Counted from the stretch's first letter, positions 35,147 through 44,640 are shown. The stretch is 64,000 bases of DNA from Verrucomicrobiales bacterium (GCA_029233965.1 JARGOP010000001.1:62001-126000), one strand, 5' to 3'. Numbers and translations are program-made. Notes: generated by a model from the sequence alone, not told the origin.

Positions 35147-36619
35147 TCAGCGGGTGACTTCAGGAATCGGCGCACCTTCGGGAATGTCCTCCCCTTCCCA
35201 GTTCACCTTCCCGTTTTCATAGATCAGAATCCGGGAAGCACTGTTGGGCGCGGGAGGAAGATCTCCCGTCGGCATCCACTTCTTATGCTCAGCGATGACA
35301 TCCGCATATTTCGGATCCCCTGCGAGATTGGTCCATTCGTTAGGATCATTGACCATGTCGTAAAGCTCCTCGGAACCGTCCGCATAAATGATAAAGCGCC
35401 AGTTTTCCGAACGAATCCCGTGATTGCCCGCATTGTGCGTTGTGATCGCAGGTCGGTCGCGCTTCGTCGCCGCGTCCTTGAGCTGGGGCATGAGCGAGAT
35501 CCCTTCAACGCCCTCTTTTGCAGGAAGTCCGGCGAGATCGAGCAGGGTCGGATAAATATCGAGCAACTCAGCCGGCTGCTTGCAGATCTGGCCGTCGACG
35601 ACTCCGGGACCGGCGAAGATCAGGGGGACGCGGGTGCCGTCATCCCAGAGGGTGTTTTTTCCGGTGATCTCCTTTTCACCAATGTGCCAACCATGGTCGG
35701 ACCAGAGAACGATAATCGTGTTTTCGCGCAGGCCGTTGCGGTCGACCGCCTCCATGACCCGACGAACCTGGTCATCGACAAAGGTGGTGCAGGCAAGGTA
35801 GGAGCGGGTCAGATTCATCCACTCGTTGGTATCCTCGAGAAACTCAAGGCGGGGCTCGGGGAGCTTCCAGTGCAAATACCAGGAAAAACGGGGCGTGTCC
35901 TTGCGGTCGTCCCGCTGAATGATCGGCAACGCGGTCGTCTCGATCGGATGCAGGTCGAACCACTTCTGTGTCGCAAAGCACGGGACATGAGGGAGGAAGA
36001 ACCCGCAGGAAAGAAAGAAGGGCTCGTCCTTCGGCATGTTGTCGAGTTTCTCTTCGGTCCAGGAGGCAATCTTGTAGTCGCTTTTGTCCTCATCCTTGTG
36101 AGGGAACAGCCCCCAATCGACGAGCTTCATGTCAGACGGCGTCTTGACCAGCTTTTCTTTCGGGAAAGGCGCGCCTCCCGCCGGAGGTCCGATTTCATCC
36201 CACTCTTCCCCGGGCTTTCGTCCGTAGCCGCCGTGATAAATCTTCCCGGCGGTGTAGGTCCGGTAGCCATGACGGCTGAGATACTTCTGGAGCGGCTCTA
36301 TTTCCGCCAACTCCGGAACATCGCGAAACCAGGGCTTCAGTCCGTAAATTCCGGTCGAGCCGGGGCGCTTCGAAAGCATCAGGCTCGTCCGCGAGGGATT
36401 GCACAAAGGGGACTGACAATGGGCATTCGTAAAAGCCGTCCCCGAGGCAGCGAGCGCATCGATGTGCGGGGTAATCGCATTGGGATGTCCTCCCATGTAG
36501 CCGATCCAGTCATTCTGATCGTCGATCGCGATCATGAGAATGTTGGGCTTATCGGCGGCCGTCGTCACGGAGGCGCAGAGCCCGAGAAGGGAAAAGAAAA
36601 GGGTCTTGAAACTGGACAT
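35147..36619 (-). CDS. Exported sulfatase (iduronate-2-sulfatase-like)
   Basis: This 490-residue protein runs from the ATG at 36619, giving a signal peptide (MSSFKTLFFSLLGLCASVTTAA). The start DKPNILMIAIDDQNDWIGYMGG carries the first metal-binding aspartates. The formylglycine site is CNPSR, fitting CxPSR, near residue 76. Later come FFLSCGFFLPHVPCFA and the metal site WSDHGWHIGEK near 335. It hydrolyses sulfate esters, probably from algal or animal glycans, in the periplasm. An extended start at 37366 would cross the whole divergent DUF1028 gene and is rejected. No sulfatase-maturing enzyme is present in the window. Confidence 0.92.
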   Translation of the reverse strand: MSSFKTLFFSLLGLCASVTTAADKPNILMIAIDDQNDWIGYMGGHPNAITPHIDALAASGTAFTNAHCQSPLCNPSRTSLMLSKRPGSTGIYGLKPWFRDVPELAEIEPLQKYLSRHGYRTYTAGKIYHGGYGRKPGEEWDEIGPPAGGAPFPKEKLVKTPSDMKLVDWGLFPHKDEDKSDYKIASWTEEKLDNMPKDEPFFLSCGFFLPHVPCFATQKWFDLHPIETTALPIIQRDDRKDTPRFSWYLHWKLPEPRLEFLEDTNEWMNLTRSYLACTTFVDDQVRRVMEAVDRNGLRENTIIVLWSDHGWHIGEKEITGKNTLWDDGTRVPLIFAGPGVVDGQICKQPAELLDIYPTLLDLAGLPAKEGVEGISLMPQLKDAATKRDRPAITTHNAGNHGIRSENWRFIIYADGSEELYDMVNDPNEWTNLAGDPKYADVIAEHKKWMPTGDLPPAPNSASRILIYENGKVNWEGEDIPEGAPIPEVTR

Positions 36620-36620
36620 A

Positions 36621-36649
36621 ACAGGGATGGGTGTTTGATCTAACCCTAT
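36621..36649. repeat. ACAGGGTT/AACCCTGT palindrome, copy 2 (imperfect)
   Basis: ACAGGGAT (36621-36628) and AACCCTAT (36642-36649) keep the 21-base spacing of the other copies, and the flanking TGGGT and TTGA match copy 1. It sits two bases upstream of the sulfatase start codon, in the 66-base divergent gap to the DUF1028 gene, so it could affect expression of either. Confidence 0.6.
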
Positions 36650-36685
36650 TGACTCGAACGAATCCATCAAGAACCGTATTGCGTC

Positions 36686-37393
36686 ATGCGTGCCTCTCTT
36701 TGTGTCTTTTTCTGCCTCTGGATCTTCACGGTTTCCGCAGAGGAGACGCCGACGGTGGCGACTTTTTCGATCGTTGCGGTGGATCCGGCAACCGGCGAAA
36801 TCGGCGTCGCAGTGCAGTCGAAGATTGTCGGTGTCGGTTCCGTGGTCCCCTTTGCGAAGGCCGGCGTCGGAGCGGTGGCAACGCAGGCCTATGCGAATGT
36901 CGGCTACGGTCCTCTCGGACTCATGGCACTGGAAGCCGGGATGACACCGGAGGACGTTCTCGAACTCCTCACCCGTGATGACCCTCTGCGTGAGATGCGA
37001 CAGGTCGGCGTCATCTCCGCAGACGGAACAAGCGCGAATTTCACGGGAAGAGAGTGCCTGAGCTGGGCCGGCGGGATCACCGGGGTAAACTTTGCCGTTC
37101 AGGGAAATATTCTCACGGGAAGAGAAGTGGTTGAGTCCATGGCCGCCGCTTTCGAAACGAGTGAGGGCGTCCTTGCAGTCCGGCTCATTGCCGCCCTCCA
37201 TGCCGGACAGGAAGCGGGGGGGGATTCGCGTGGTCGGCAGTCCGCAGCTCTCCTCGTCGTTCGCGAAGGCTGGGGTTACGGTGGGTTGAATGATCGTTTT
37301 CGTGACATCCGCGTCGATGAGCATGAGACACCGATCCTGGAACTGGAGCGGGTCTACTGGAAGCATCGTGCGCTCTTCGGGCGACCGAAGTGA
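36686..37393 (+). CDS. Exported DUF1028 protein
   Basis: This 235-residue protein has a short signal peptide (MRASLCVFFCLWIFTVSA). DUF1028 features are ATFSIVAVDPATGEIGVAVQSK near residue 25, TQAYANVGYGPLGL near 70, and GRQSAALLVVREGWGYGG near 182. The family has an Ntn-hydrolase-like fold of unknown activity. It is divergent from the sulfatase and 98 bases ahead of the acyltransferase gene. Confidence 0.9.
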   Translation: MRASLCVFFCLWIFTVSAEETPTVATFSIVAVDPATGEIGVAVQSKIVGVGSVVPFAKAGVGAVATQAYANVGYGPLGLMALEAGMTPEDVLELLTRDDPLREMRQVGVISADGTSANFTGRECLSWAGGITGVNFAVQGNILTGREVVESMAAAFETSEGVLAVRLIAALHAGQEAGGDSRGRQSAALLVVREGWGYGGLNDRFRDIRVDEHETPILELERVYWKHRALFGRPK

Positions 37394-37491
37394 TCCTTCA
37401 CCCTCCTCTTCCCACGCTCTCTTCTTCTCAACTTTAGAGGCTCGACCGGGAAGAGGAAGAAGAGTAGGATGCTGAAGAAGACGTTTCAGAA

Positions 37492-38742
37492 ATGCTTGAG
37501 TTTTCCGACGCCCCCTACCAATTCTTCGAAGCGAAGCCGTCGAAGCCGATCATCTGGCTGGCGCGCACCGCGAACCGGCATTTCGTTCTCCCCCGGAAAA
37601 ACCATCGCATCGATGAAATCAAGATCGAGGGGGCGCTCGACGAACTCGCTCACTTACGGGCGGAAGGATGTCGCCTCCTTTTCGTGATCAATCATCCGAG
37701 CCACAGTGATCCTCAGGTCATCACGGAGGTCCATCGGATGCTGGGGATTCCCTCCTGCTTCATGGCCGCTTACGATGTCTACCTGCGCAGCAAATGTGCG
37801 GCCTGGACGATGCAACGTCTCGGAAATTTCTCCATCGACCGGGAAGGCAGCGATCGCAAAGCCATGAGCGCTGCCATTGAGGTTCTCAAGCAGGGAAGTC
37901 AGGCACTCAATATCTATCCGGAGGGGAATGTTTATCTCACGAATGACAGGGTCACGCCCTTTCTCGACGGGACGGCGTTCATCGCCGCTAAGGCGCAGGC
38001 AGCGTTGAAGGACAGGAAGCTGAAGATCATTCCGATCAGTTTGAAATTCACCCATCTTACCGCTCCGCGGGAATCGGTCACGGAGCGAATGCTGCAACTT
38101 GGAGCGGACAGCGGCTACCTTTTTCCTGATGGATCGACGAAGGACCCGATGGGTGCCGTGTTAGGACTCGGTCAACACATTGTGAAGGGATACCTCAACG
38201 ATCATGGCTATGCTGAGGCCCTTTCACATGAGGAAGGCTCTCTCTACGAAATGCTCAAAGGATTTGCAGACCATCTCGTGGATGAATTGGAGAGGGCTCT
38301 TACTCTTTCTCCAGGCGGGGAGCCGTCACTGGTGGATCGCATCCGGAAAATTCGTTCCACAATTCACCAGATCCGAACTGATGAGAAAACGGAAACTCCC
38401 CCTGAGATCTACGGTCTCGCCGACAAGGCAATTCTGGCTTTCCGCATCCATGGTCATCTCACGCCCTACCTCACCGAACACCCGACGATTGATCGCTACG
38501 ATGAAACGGTGGAAAGGATCGCCGAGGATTTCTATTCCAGAGCCATGCCGAGAACCGGCCCCCGCCGCGCCATCGCCCGGTTCGGAACTCCACTTGATGT
38601 GGGCAGCTATCTCGAAGCCGCCGGAGGCAAAGCCCGCGATGCGGTGCGTGCGATGACGCGGGATATGGAGTCGGCGGTTCAATCAGGGATCGACACGATC
38701 AACAAGTCGAATGATACCCCCGGAGCGACGGTGATCGGGTGA
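37492..38742 (+). CDS. PlsC-type acyltransferase family protein
   Basis: This 416-residue protein has the glycerolipid acyltransferase signature NHPSHSD (His68 and Asp73, the HX4D motif) and IYPEGNVY near residue 147 (motif III). The C-terminal 190 residues are helical and not part of the acyltransferase core. A hydrophobic N-terminal anchor is not clear, so it is probably peripheral at the membrane. It may acylate lysophosphatidate or another hydroxyl acceptor. An ATG at 37469 is in a different frame. The gene ends before a cluster of REP-like hairpins. Confidence 0.82.
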   Translation: MLEFSDAPYQFFEAKPSKPIIWLARTANRHFVLPRKNHRIDEIKIEGALDELAHLRAEGCRLLFVINHPSHSDPQVITEVHRMLGIPSCFMAAYDVYLRSKCAAWTMQRLGNFSIDREGSDRKAMSAAIEVLKQGSQALNIYPEGNVYLTNDRVTPFLDGTAFIAAKAQAALKDRKLKIIPISLKFTHLTAPRESVTERMLQLGADSGYLFPDGSTKDPMGAVLGLGQHIVKGYLNDHGYAEALSHEEGSLYEMLKGFADHLVDELERALTLSPGGEPSLVDRIRKIRSTIHQIRTDEKTETPPEIYGLADKAILAFRIHGHLTPYLTEHPTIDRYDETVERIAEDFYSRAMPRTGPRRAIARFGTPLDVGSYLEAAGGKARDAVRAMTRDMESAVQSGIDTINKSNDTPGATVIG

Positions 38743-38748
38743 TGTTCC

Positions 38749-38873
38749 GGAGTGCGACGGCATGATGCCGCGTTGGGAGTGGCAAGGGTCACCAGATCCC
38801 CGCAGTCGCGTAATCACTCCGGGATCGCCATCCCGAAGGCCCTGCGAAAGCGGTGTCGAGCCACCGCACTCCA
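38749..38873. repeat. Pair of inverted GGAG-headed REP-like hairpins (BIME-like)
   Basis: This fills the gap between two converging genes. The first unit (38749-38770) reads GGAG on the plus strand with a CGGCAT/ATGCCG stem. The second reads GGAG on the minus strand (from 38873) with a GCGGTG/CACCGC stem at 38850-38867. The two share GGAGTGCG and GGC..GA..CCGC but differ in stem bases. Between them CGGGAT/ATCCCG forms another hairpin (38820-38835). GGAG is one of the two known 5' tetranucleotides of REP elements. Confidence 0.6.
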
Positions 38874-38879
38874 AATGGC

Positions 38880-41800
38880 TCACTCTTTCATCAGATAAGC
38901 AAAGAGATCGCGAAGTTCCTCATCGGACATGCCACTCAGCAAACCGGGTGGCATCAGCGAGACCTTGGAGGCTTCGAGTTTCCCGATCTCATTGCGATTC
39001 AGAAGGAGATGCTGTCCCGCCATGTCACGCAGGGTGACCGTATTCGGCGCCTGTTCATGCATGAAGCCGGCCGCGACGCGACCGTCCTTCATCGTCGCAA
39101 CATAGTTGATGTAACCCTCCCGTAATTCGAGTCCGGGGTCGACGATTGCGGGAAGCCAGAATTCAAGATTCTGGCGCTCATATCCAGTGAGGTCGGGCCC
39201 GATGACCCGGCCCTCTCCGAAGAGTTGATGGCAACTTGCGCAGCGGGTTTTAAAATGAAGACTCCCCTGCTCTGCGTTGCCCGTTCCACCGGTGATCGCC
39301 TTTCTGATCCGGGCGATCTCGGCGTCGTTCTCCGACGAAGAACCCGCGACTTGATCCGGCCAATGCTTTTTGATTCCCGCGTCGATCTCAGGATCGCCGT
39401 GGCGGGCAAGCAACTGCACGACGTCAGGCGCGACATTCCGCGCCTTGATCTCAGCCACGTCGATTTTCCCGAGGAAAAGCTTCGCCCACTCCGGGCGGCT
39501 CGCGAGAACCCGATGAGCCGTCGAGCGAACCCCGTGCTCCGCAGGAAGGGTCGATCCATGCCGGGCGAGAATCGTCGTGGCAATGGACTCCGAATCGTAA
39601 CTCGCGAGCGACAACAGGGCGACGCGCTTCAGGGTGCTCTCCTGATCAAGCCCGAGGAGCCGGAGCAAAACCGGGACCACGGAAGGATCGCCGATCTCTC
39701 CGAAGAGCGTTGCCAGTTCGACCCGCTCAATCGGGTCCGACTGGCTGCTCGCGACAACGGCGAGCGCCTTTTTGAGAGCCTCGGGATTCCCCTGCTGAAG
39801 TTGCAGGACCAAATCATTGGCCCCGACCGTTTCTGCGTAGGATTCCATCTCAGCTTTCAGAGTATCCGGGAGTTCCGGGATTGCGGTCCCCTGGAAGGCG
39901 AGCTGCAAGCCGGTCATGAGACGCTTCTTGGCATCGTCGTCAGGCGCGGCCTGGAGAAGCTTGGCAGCACTCAGGTAGTTCGCTTCCCCGCCCGCCATCG
40001 CATAGCGACGGATGAGTCGCTCCGCGATGAATTTGCGGAAGAGGGCTGAGTTCCAGGTTTCCGGATCGCTCGCGAGGGCTACGATTTCGGTGCGGCCGGA
40101 CTCCGCATGGGCCTCGATTGCCCACCAGAGGAGGAGCGGGATGTGCGGGTCGGTGAGGTCTTCGTCGTGGGTGATCTGGCTTTGAATGAGATTTACTGCT
40201 GCTTTCGTTGGGATCCGCTTAGCGGTGCTCAATACTTGTGCTCTTAGCGAGGGCGTAGATACTTCAGGGGGCTGAATCTTTTCCGAACCGAAATCGAACA
40301 TCTCGGATTGCATCTGGATGAGAGCTTTTCTTACGTCGGGCGGCAGGTCACCTTGTTCCTTCCCTGAAAGAAGTTTCGCGAAGCGATCCCAGTCTGCGTC
40401 ACCCAAGCTTTTCATGTTCGAAACTATTGCTTCGTGATGCTTTCCGCGGTCGTTTAGCAACTCTTGGATCAGATGCCAATTGTAGCCAGTGATTGAATCC
40501 TCAGAAACCTCGACCCATCTCTGGGCATCGGGGAGCGCACTGAGTTCGGCTTTCGAAGGATTCATCCAATCAAATTCAAGGATAGCCCGTTTTCCAACCA
40601 CCCAGTTTGGAGACTTAGTCGCTGACAGCGCTTCACTTGCGGACATTTCACTCAAGTCCCCATGCGCCACCTTCGGCATCGTCCCCTTCGGCTTGATCCG
40701 GTAAATCCGGCCGCTTCCTTTGTGCCAGTCATCGACGGGCCTGACATGACTCAAGCGGCTGTCATACCAATCCGCAAGATAAACACAGCCATCCGGCCCG
40801 ACTCCGCAGAAGACGGGGCGAAACCAGCGGTCATCCGTTTCCAGTAAGGGTTCTTCATCGACGGTTCGAAAGGTGGATCCATCGGGCAGGAGTTCACTGA
40901 CCCAGACAATGTTGTGCAGGGAATTCGCGGCGATGATTTTGCGATTCCATGAATCAGGGAAAAGACCACCTTCGTAAATGCAGAAGGCCTGGGCGAAGCG
41001 TCGCTCATCACCCTCGTGCGCCATGTGGTCGATGTAGCCAAAGGCGTAAGGATTGGTGAGCGGGCCATGCTTGCCCCAGGATTTCTTTCCATACGCACCC
41101 TGCGGGTAATACATGCCACGGGTCTTGCCGTTGTTGGTTCCCGAGAAAACCCGGCCCGCCGAATCGATCTCGAGGGAAAAGGTATTCCCGCCGCCCTCAG
41201 CGTAGAGTTCAAACTGCTTCGTCGTCGGGTGATACCGCCATACTGCCTGCCCCTGCCATTCCACCAATTCCCCGGTCGCCGGATTTTCAACCGCCGCGGT
41301 CGTCGTGCTGCCGGTCACGCCATAGAGCCAGCCATCGGGGCCCCATTTGAGACTGTTGGCGACGGCATGTGTGTCTTCGATGCCAAAGCCGGAGAGGATC
41401 ACTTCCGGGTCGCTGTCAGGATCGGCATCGCCGTCCGCATCCGGGTAAAACAGCAGATAAGGCGGATTGGTGACCCAGATTCCTCCGGCTCCGGTTTCCA
41501 CCGAGGTCGCGATATTCAGGCCGGTGATGACATCCCGATGGGAGTCATAAATTCCGTCGCCGGTCGTGTCTTCAAACACGGTAATCTTGTCCGCGCCCTT
41601 TACCCCGTGCGGCGGAGGCTCCGGGACTTTGTCGAACTGAGCCCTCAGGTGATTGTCGTATTCGATGATCTTGAGGCCGGCGGGGAATTGATATTGCAGA
41701 TACTGCGTGACCCACATGCGCCCCTTTGAATCCCAGCTCAAATGGAGCGGCTGGCCGATGACGGGCTCACTTGCGACGAGTTCGATCTCAAATCCGTCCC

Positions 41801-41984
41801 GTATGCGGAACTGTTTCAGTGCCTCTTCGGGTGGGGTTGGCCTGGACCCGTCCGCGAGGGCGCCACGACCTTCGTAGTTTTCGATGATTTCGGCGACCTG
41901 TTCGGTGCCGGCGACTGGTGGCACCTCTTCGCCATGAAGCAATGAGACAAGAAAAATCAGCAACCATGGAGCGATCCTTTGCAT
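38880..41984 (-). CDS. PVC-type CxxCH protein: beta-propeller, HEAT-like and cytochrome c domains
   Basis: This 1034-residue protein has a signal peptide (MQRIAPWLLIFLVSLLHGEEV). Residues about 58-440 match the membrane-bound-dehydrogenase/NHL-like propeller of PVC proteins (FEIELVASEPVIGQPLHLSWDSKGRMWVTQYLQY in pieces, GPDGWLYG, CVYLADWYDSR). Helical HEAT-like repeats occupy about 470-880. A cytochrome c domain near the C-terminus carries CASCH (915-919) and IGPDLTGYER. It is probably a periplasmic haem protein feeding electrons from sugar oxidation. Its stop is 137 bases from the converging acyltransferase gene. Confidence 0.92.
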   Translation of the reverse strand: MQRIAPWLLIFLVSLLHGEEVPPVAGTEQVAEIIENYEGRGALADGSRPTPPEEALKQFRIRDGFEIELVASEPVIGQPLHLSWDSKGRMWVTQYLQYQFPAGLKIIEYDNHLRAQFDKVPEPPPHGVKGADKITVFEDTTGDGIYDSHRDVITGLNIATSVETGAGGIWVTNPPYLLFYPDADGDADPDSDPEVILSGFGIEDTHAVANSLKWGPDGWLYGVTGSTTTAAVENPATGELVEWQGQAVWRYHPTTKQFELYAEGGGNTFSLEIDSAGRVFSGTNNGKTRGMYYPQGAYGKKSWGKHGPLTNPYAFGYIDHMAHEGDERRFAQAFCIYEGGLFPDSWNRKIIAANSLHNIVWVSELLPDGSTFRTVDEEPLLETDDRWFRPVFCGVGPDGCVYLADWYDSRLSHVRPVDDWHKGSGRIYRIKPKGTMPKVAHGDLSEMSASEALSATKSPNWVVGKRAILEFDWMNPSKAELSALPDAQRWVEVSEDSITGYNWHLIQELLNDRGKHHEAIVSNMKSLGDADWDRFAKLLSGKEQGDLPPDVRKALIQMQSEMFDFGSEKIQPPEVSTPSLRAQVLSTAKRIPTKAAVNLIQSQITHDEDLTDPHIPLLLWWAIEAHAESGRTEIVALASDPETWNSALFRKFIAERLIRRYAMAGGEANYLSAAKLLQAAPDDDAKKRLMTGLQLAFQGTAIPELPDTLKAEMESYAETVGANDLVLQLQQGNPEALKKALAVVASSQSDPIERVELATLFGEIGDPSVVPVLLRLLGLDQESTLKRVALLSLASYDSESIATTILARHGSTLPAEHGVRSTAHRVLASRPEWAKLFLGKIDVAEIKARNVAPDVVQLLARHGDPEIDAGIKKHWPDQVAGSSSENDAEIARIRKAITGGTGNAEQGSLHFKTRCASCHQLFGEGRVIGPDLTGYERQNLEFWLPAIVDPGLELREGYINYVATMKDGRVAAGFMHEQAPNTVTLRDMAGQHLLLNRNEIGKLEASKVSLMPPGLLSGMSDEELRDLFAYLMKE

Positions 41985-42087
41985 GACTTCGAGGGTGCCA
42001 AAAAGAGACGATGCGTGAACCCAAAAAATCGCCGTATTCAGGGGACTTCGGCAGGACGCGTTGCCCGATCCGGTTGCCGATTTCAGT

Positions 42088-42123
42088 GACGGGTTGCTCC
42101 AGTGAAGGCTTCGACAACCCGTC
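42088..42123. repeat. Nine-base inverted repeat of unknown role
   Basis: GACGGGTTG (42088-42096) and CAACCCGTC (42115-42123) are perfect arms with an 18-base loop, in the 227-base gap between the CxxCH gene and the beta-barrel gene. It is distinct from the terminator 28 bases further on. Confidence 0.45.
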
Positions 42124-42150
42124 CTGCTTTTCGGTGGATTCGCGGGACAC

Positions 42151-42182
42151 GAAAAAACCGGCGGTCCAGGACACGCCGGTTT
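42151..42182 (-). terminator. Intrinsic terminator of the beta-barrel gene
   Basis: Read on the minus strand, AAACCGGCG and CGCCGGTTT form a perfect nine-base stem around a ten-base loop, followed by a run of six T. It lies 30 bases after the stop of the gene at 42212, the classic factor-independent form. Confidence 0.85.
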
Positions 42183-42211
42183 GTCAGGGGAAGGAAAGAA
42201 AACGCGAATTT

Positions 42212-42778
42212 CTAGAACGGGAATCTCATGCCTGCGCGGATCTGCGTGAAGTCCGGAAGTGTCTGATCGACCCAGTTGTAGGAAAAGTCAGCGAAGACAC
42301 CGAGGCAACCCCAGGATTCAAAACGAACGTCGACGCCACCACCGAGGTTCCACATGAACTCGGAAGTATTTGCACTCACCACACCGGGTCCGCCGAACAC
42401 GTAAGGAGCAATCGTGCTGCAGCACTCACCGCCGAGAGGGAAACGATAGACGGCATTCATTTTTCCGACATGCTCCGCATCACCGCCGCCGTGCAGCGCG
42501 TAGCTGCCTTCGATCCCGAAGTTGTGACCGAAGAAGTAGCCCAGAGCGAAACCTCCTCCGAGCTCATTTGAAAGGTTGCTGGGGCTTTCGGGCCAATAGC
42601 CTGACATGAAAATGCTGAACTCGAAGCCGGTGTCGTAGCAGTAGCTGGGACTGGTCACGGTCTGCTCGACCATCGGCGACTTGGCACTGTGAAACTTCTG
42701 CTTATCCCATCCCCATCCGGCCTGAGCGACGGAAACGAGGAAAAAAGTAGCGAGAAAAAAGACGGAAAGGATTTTCAT
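42212..42778 (-). CDS. Small outer-membrane beta-barrel-like protein
   Basis: This 188-residue protein runs from the ATG at 42778. The signal peptide ends near residue 20 (FLVSVAQAG). The mature part alternates hydrophobic and polar residues in strands (GGGFALGYFFGHNFGIEGSYAL, GVDVRFESWGCLGVFADFSYNW) and ends in Phe (RAGMRFPF), the typical last residue of outer-membrane barrels. Three cysteines (ECC, GC) are present. It is probably a small eight-stranded porin-like or OmpA/OmpW-like barrel; the family is not certain. Confidence 0.75.
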   Translation of the reverse strand: MKILSVFFLATFFLVSVAQAGWGWDKQKFHSAKSPMVEQTVTSPSYCYDTGFEFSIFMSGYWPESPSNLSNELGGGFALGYFFGHNFGIEGSYALHGGGDAEHVGKMNAVYRFPLGGECCSTIAPYVFGGPGVVSANTSEFMWNLGGGVDVRFESWGCLGVFADFSYNWVDQTLPDFTQIRAGMRFPF

Positions 42779-42894
42779 GTCACTGCGTGGTTGAAAAATC
42801 CTAGCGAGAAAGTTCAGGGAGACAAACCTTTTTTTCACTATCTCAAGAGCCACTGCTCTGTTGAAAACAAAGGCCTTGAGCGGTTTGGGCCCGA

Positions 42895-43725
42895 CTATTC
42901 GCCCTCGTAGCTCTCATCCATCATGATGAGCTCGGAGACGGTCACAAACCGATATCCTTTTGCGAGAAGTTGATCGAGCGTCGACGGCATTGCATCGACA
43001 GTCGAAGCGTGGAGATCGTGCACGAGGAGAATTCCTCCCGGCTTGGCTCCGTTTACGAGGCGGCTCGTGACGACAGATGCTCCCGGCTTCTTCCAGTCTT
43101 CAGGATCAACCGACCAAAGGATGGTCGGATAACCGAATTCCTTCAGCATGAGTTTTTTCTGATCGTTCTTGATTGCTCCACCGGGTGGCCGCATGGAGCG
43201 CGGCGCAACGCCGGTTTCCGCGACAATCATATCGTGCGCATCCTGCAATTCCTTGCGAAGAGCGGCATCGGACATTTTCGAGAGCGTCCCGTGCGTCACG
43301 GTGTGGTTTCCGATCTCGTGCCCCTCAGCGATCATGCGGCGAAGAAGCTGGGGATTGTATTTCACCATGTTGCCGACCACGTAGAAAGTCGCCTTCACAT
43401 TCCGCTTTTTCAGCATGTCGAGAAGACGGGGAGTGTTGACTCCATGAGGCCCGTCATCAAACGTGATTGCGATCACCTTCTCGCTCGTTTGAATCTTGAA
43501 GTAGGTCGCGTCAATGTCCCGGTCCCATCCCGGGATCGTCGATGTTTTCGTTTTCACAGAATCCCAGGTCGGCGCTTCGAGCCCCACCGGAATGCGGATC
43601 ACCGCCGAAAGATTCGTCTGCTCCAACGGCAGCGGTTCACGGGAAATCGCGCCGGGCATCTGACACGAGCTGAGGGCGCAGGCGGCCGCCAGTAACGGCA
43701 ACAGTGATTTGAGTGAAAAACCCAT
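42895..43725 (-). CDS. Lipoprotein polysaccharide deacetylase (NodB-like, CE4)
   Basis: This 276-residue protein runs from the ATG at 43725, giving a lipoprotein signal with lipobox LSSC near residue 20. A longer start adds 13 basic residues. CE4 motifs are AITFDDGPHG near 90 (catalytic and metal Asp), HTVTH near 142 (metal histidines), RPPGGAIKN near 180, and ILLVHDLHAS near 235. It removes N- or O-acetyl groups from polysaccharide, perhaps peptidoglycan given the L,D-transpeptidase gene next to it on the same strand, 67 bases upstream. Confidence 0.9.
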   Translation of the reverse strand: MGFSLKSLLPLLAAACALSSCQMPGAISREPLPLEQTNLSAVIRIPVGLEAPTWDSVKTKTSTIPGWDRDIDATYFKIQTSEKVIAITFDDGPHGVNTPRLLDMLKKRNVKATFYVVGNMVKYNPQLLRRMIAEGHEIGNHTVTHGTLSKMSDAALRKELQDAHDMIVAETGVAPRSMRPPGGAIKNDQKKLMLKEFGYPTILWSVDPEDWKKPGASVVTSRLVNGAKPGGILLVHDLHASTVDAMPSTLDQLLAKGYRFVTVSELIMMDESYEGE

Positions 43726-43792
43726 GAACGGGGAAATTCTGCGCTGAGGTGCCCGCTTTTTCAAGGGGCAACTGTCATCATGTCGCGCTTTC

Positions 43793-44608
43793 CTACGGGA
43801 GGGAAACTGCGATGGATGTCTTCAAATTCGAAGGAATCTCAAGCGTGCCGAGTTCGCCTACCGGGATCTGAATCAGAACCGGCGCGGCCTCAAGATGCAA
43901 CCAGCGAAGGAGGCGCTTGATCCCGGCTTTTTCCATCGCAGTGCAGCCGATTGTCGATTTTCCGGGACTAGACCACGAGTGCATGAAAATAGCGCTCCCC
44001 CGCCCCGGGACCGTTGGCCGGCGGTTGTGGCCGACGACGATGACATAGTCGTAAATACCATCCGGTCGTTTCATGACTTCGGCAGAGGACCAGTCTCGCG
44101 GAAAACGGGGATCGTTCAGGACGGTCCATTGGTTGTAGAATCGGGAGGTGGGATCATCGACCCAGCGATCCCGTTCAGAGACCTGGCGAAAGGGAAATTT
44201 TCTTTCTTTGAAAGGCAAGGCGCCGAATCCGAATTCAAGGAGGAAAATGCCGGCCGGGGCCCGCCTGTCTCCCTCGGTTTTCATGGGATTCGACTTCCTT
44301 TCGCCATGGAGGCCCACCCCCCAACCGAGCCCCTTGTGCCCCACGGTGACGGGAATGGTCTCTCCTGTGGCCCGCCATTCAGCTCCCTGAAGATCAAAGG
44401 CCGCGAGGCTTCCCTCGCGAGCCGTCCAGTCGGCAGTGAGAACGACCACGGCCTGCCGACATGACTCCGGCCAACTCCCCCCTGCTTCGCTGACCGGAAG
44501 GAGAAGGGCACAGACTGCGCAGAGGCACTTTGCCGCTTCCGGGAGAAGCAGGCGGAAACGCCCTGATCCGGACATTTTGATTTTTCCTTGCGAAGCTTTC
44601 ATTTTCAA
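43793..44608 (-). CDS. L,D-transpeptidase family (YkuD-like) protein
   Basis: This 271-residue protein has a signal-like hydrophobic segment near 25-40. The C-terminal half shows the YkuD-type active site: AIFMHSW with the conserved His, followed by STIGCTAM with the catalytic Cys. KMKASQGKIKM before the hydrophobic segment leaves the start open (44608, 44602 or 44575). Such proteins form 3-3 crosslinks or attach proteins in peptidoglycan; some of this subgroup are murein-related but uncharacterised. It lies upstream of the deacetylase gene on the same strand, which suggests shared cell-wall work. Confidence 0.82.
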   Translation of the reverse strand: MKMKASQGKIKMSGSGRFRLLLPEAAKCLCAVCALLLPVSEAGGSWPESCRQAVVVLTADWTAREGSLAAFDLQGAEWRATGETIPVTVGHKGLGWGVGLHGERKSNPMKTEGDRRAPAGIFLLEFGFGALPFKERKFPFRQVSERDRWVDDPTSRFYNQWTVLNDPRFPRDWSSAEVMKRPDGIYDYVIVVGHNRRPTVPGRGSAIFMHSWSSPGKSTIGCTAMEKAGIKRLLRWLHLEAAPVLIQIPVGELGTLEIPSNLKTSIAVSLP

Positions 44609-44640
44609 GCACTGTATCCGCTCGCACTTTCGCGCGTAAA

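Noticed and set aside
35285-36643. Open frame of 452 codons opposite the sulfatase
   Set aside because: It mirrors the codon structure of the sulfatase, whose motifs are complete, and encodes nothing recognisable.
36620-37366. Extended N-terminus for the sulfatase
   Set aside because: It would cross the entire divergent DUF1028 gene, and the start at 36619 gives a proper signal peptide.
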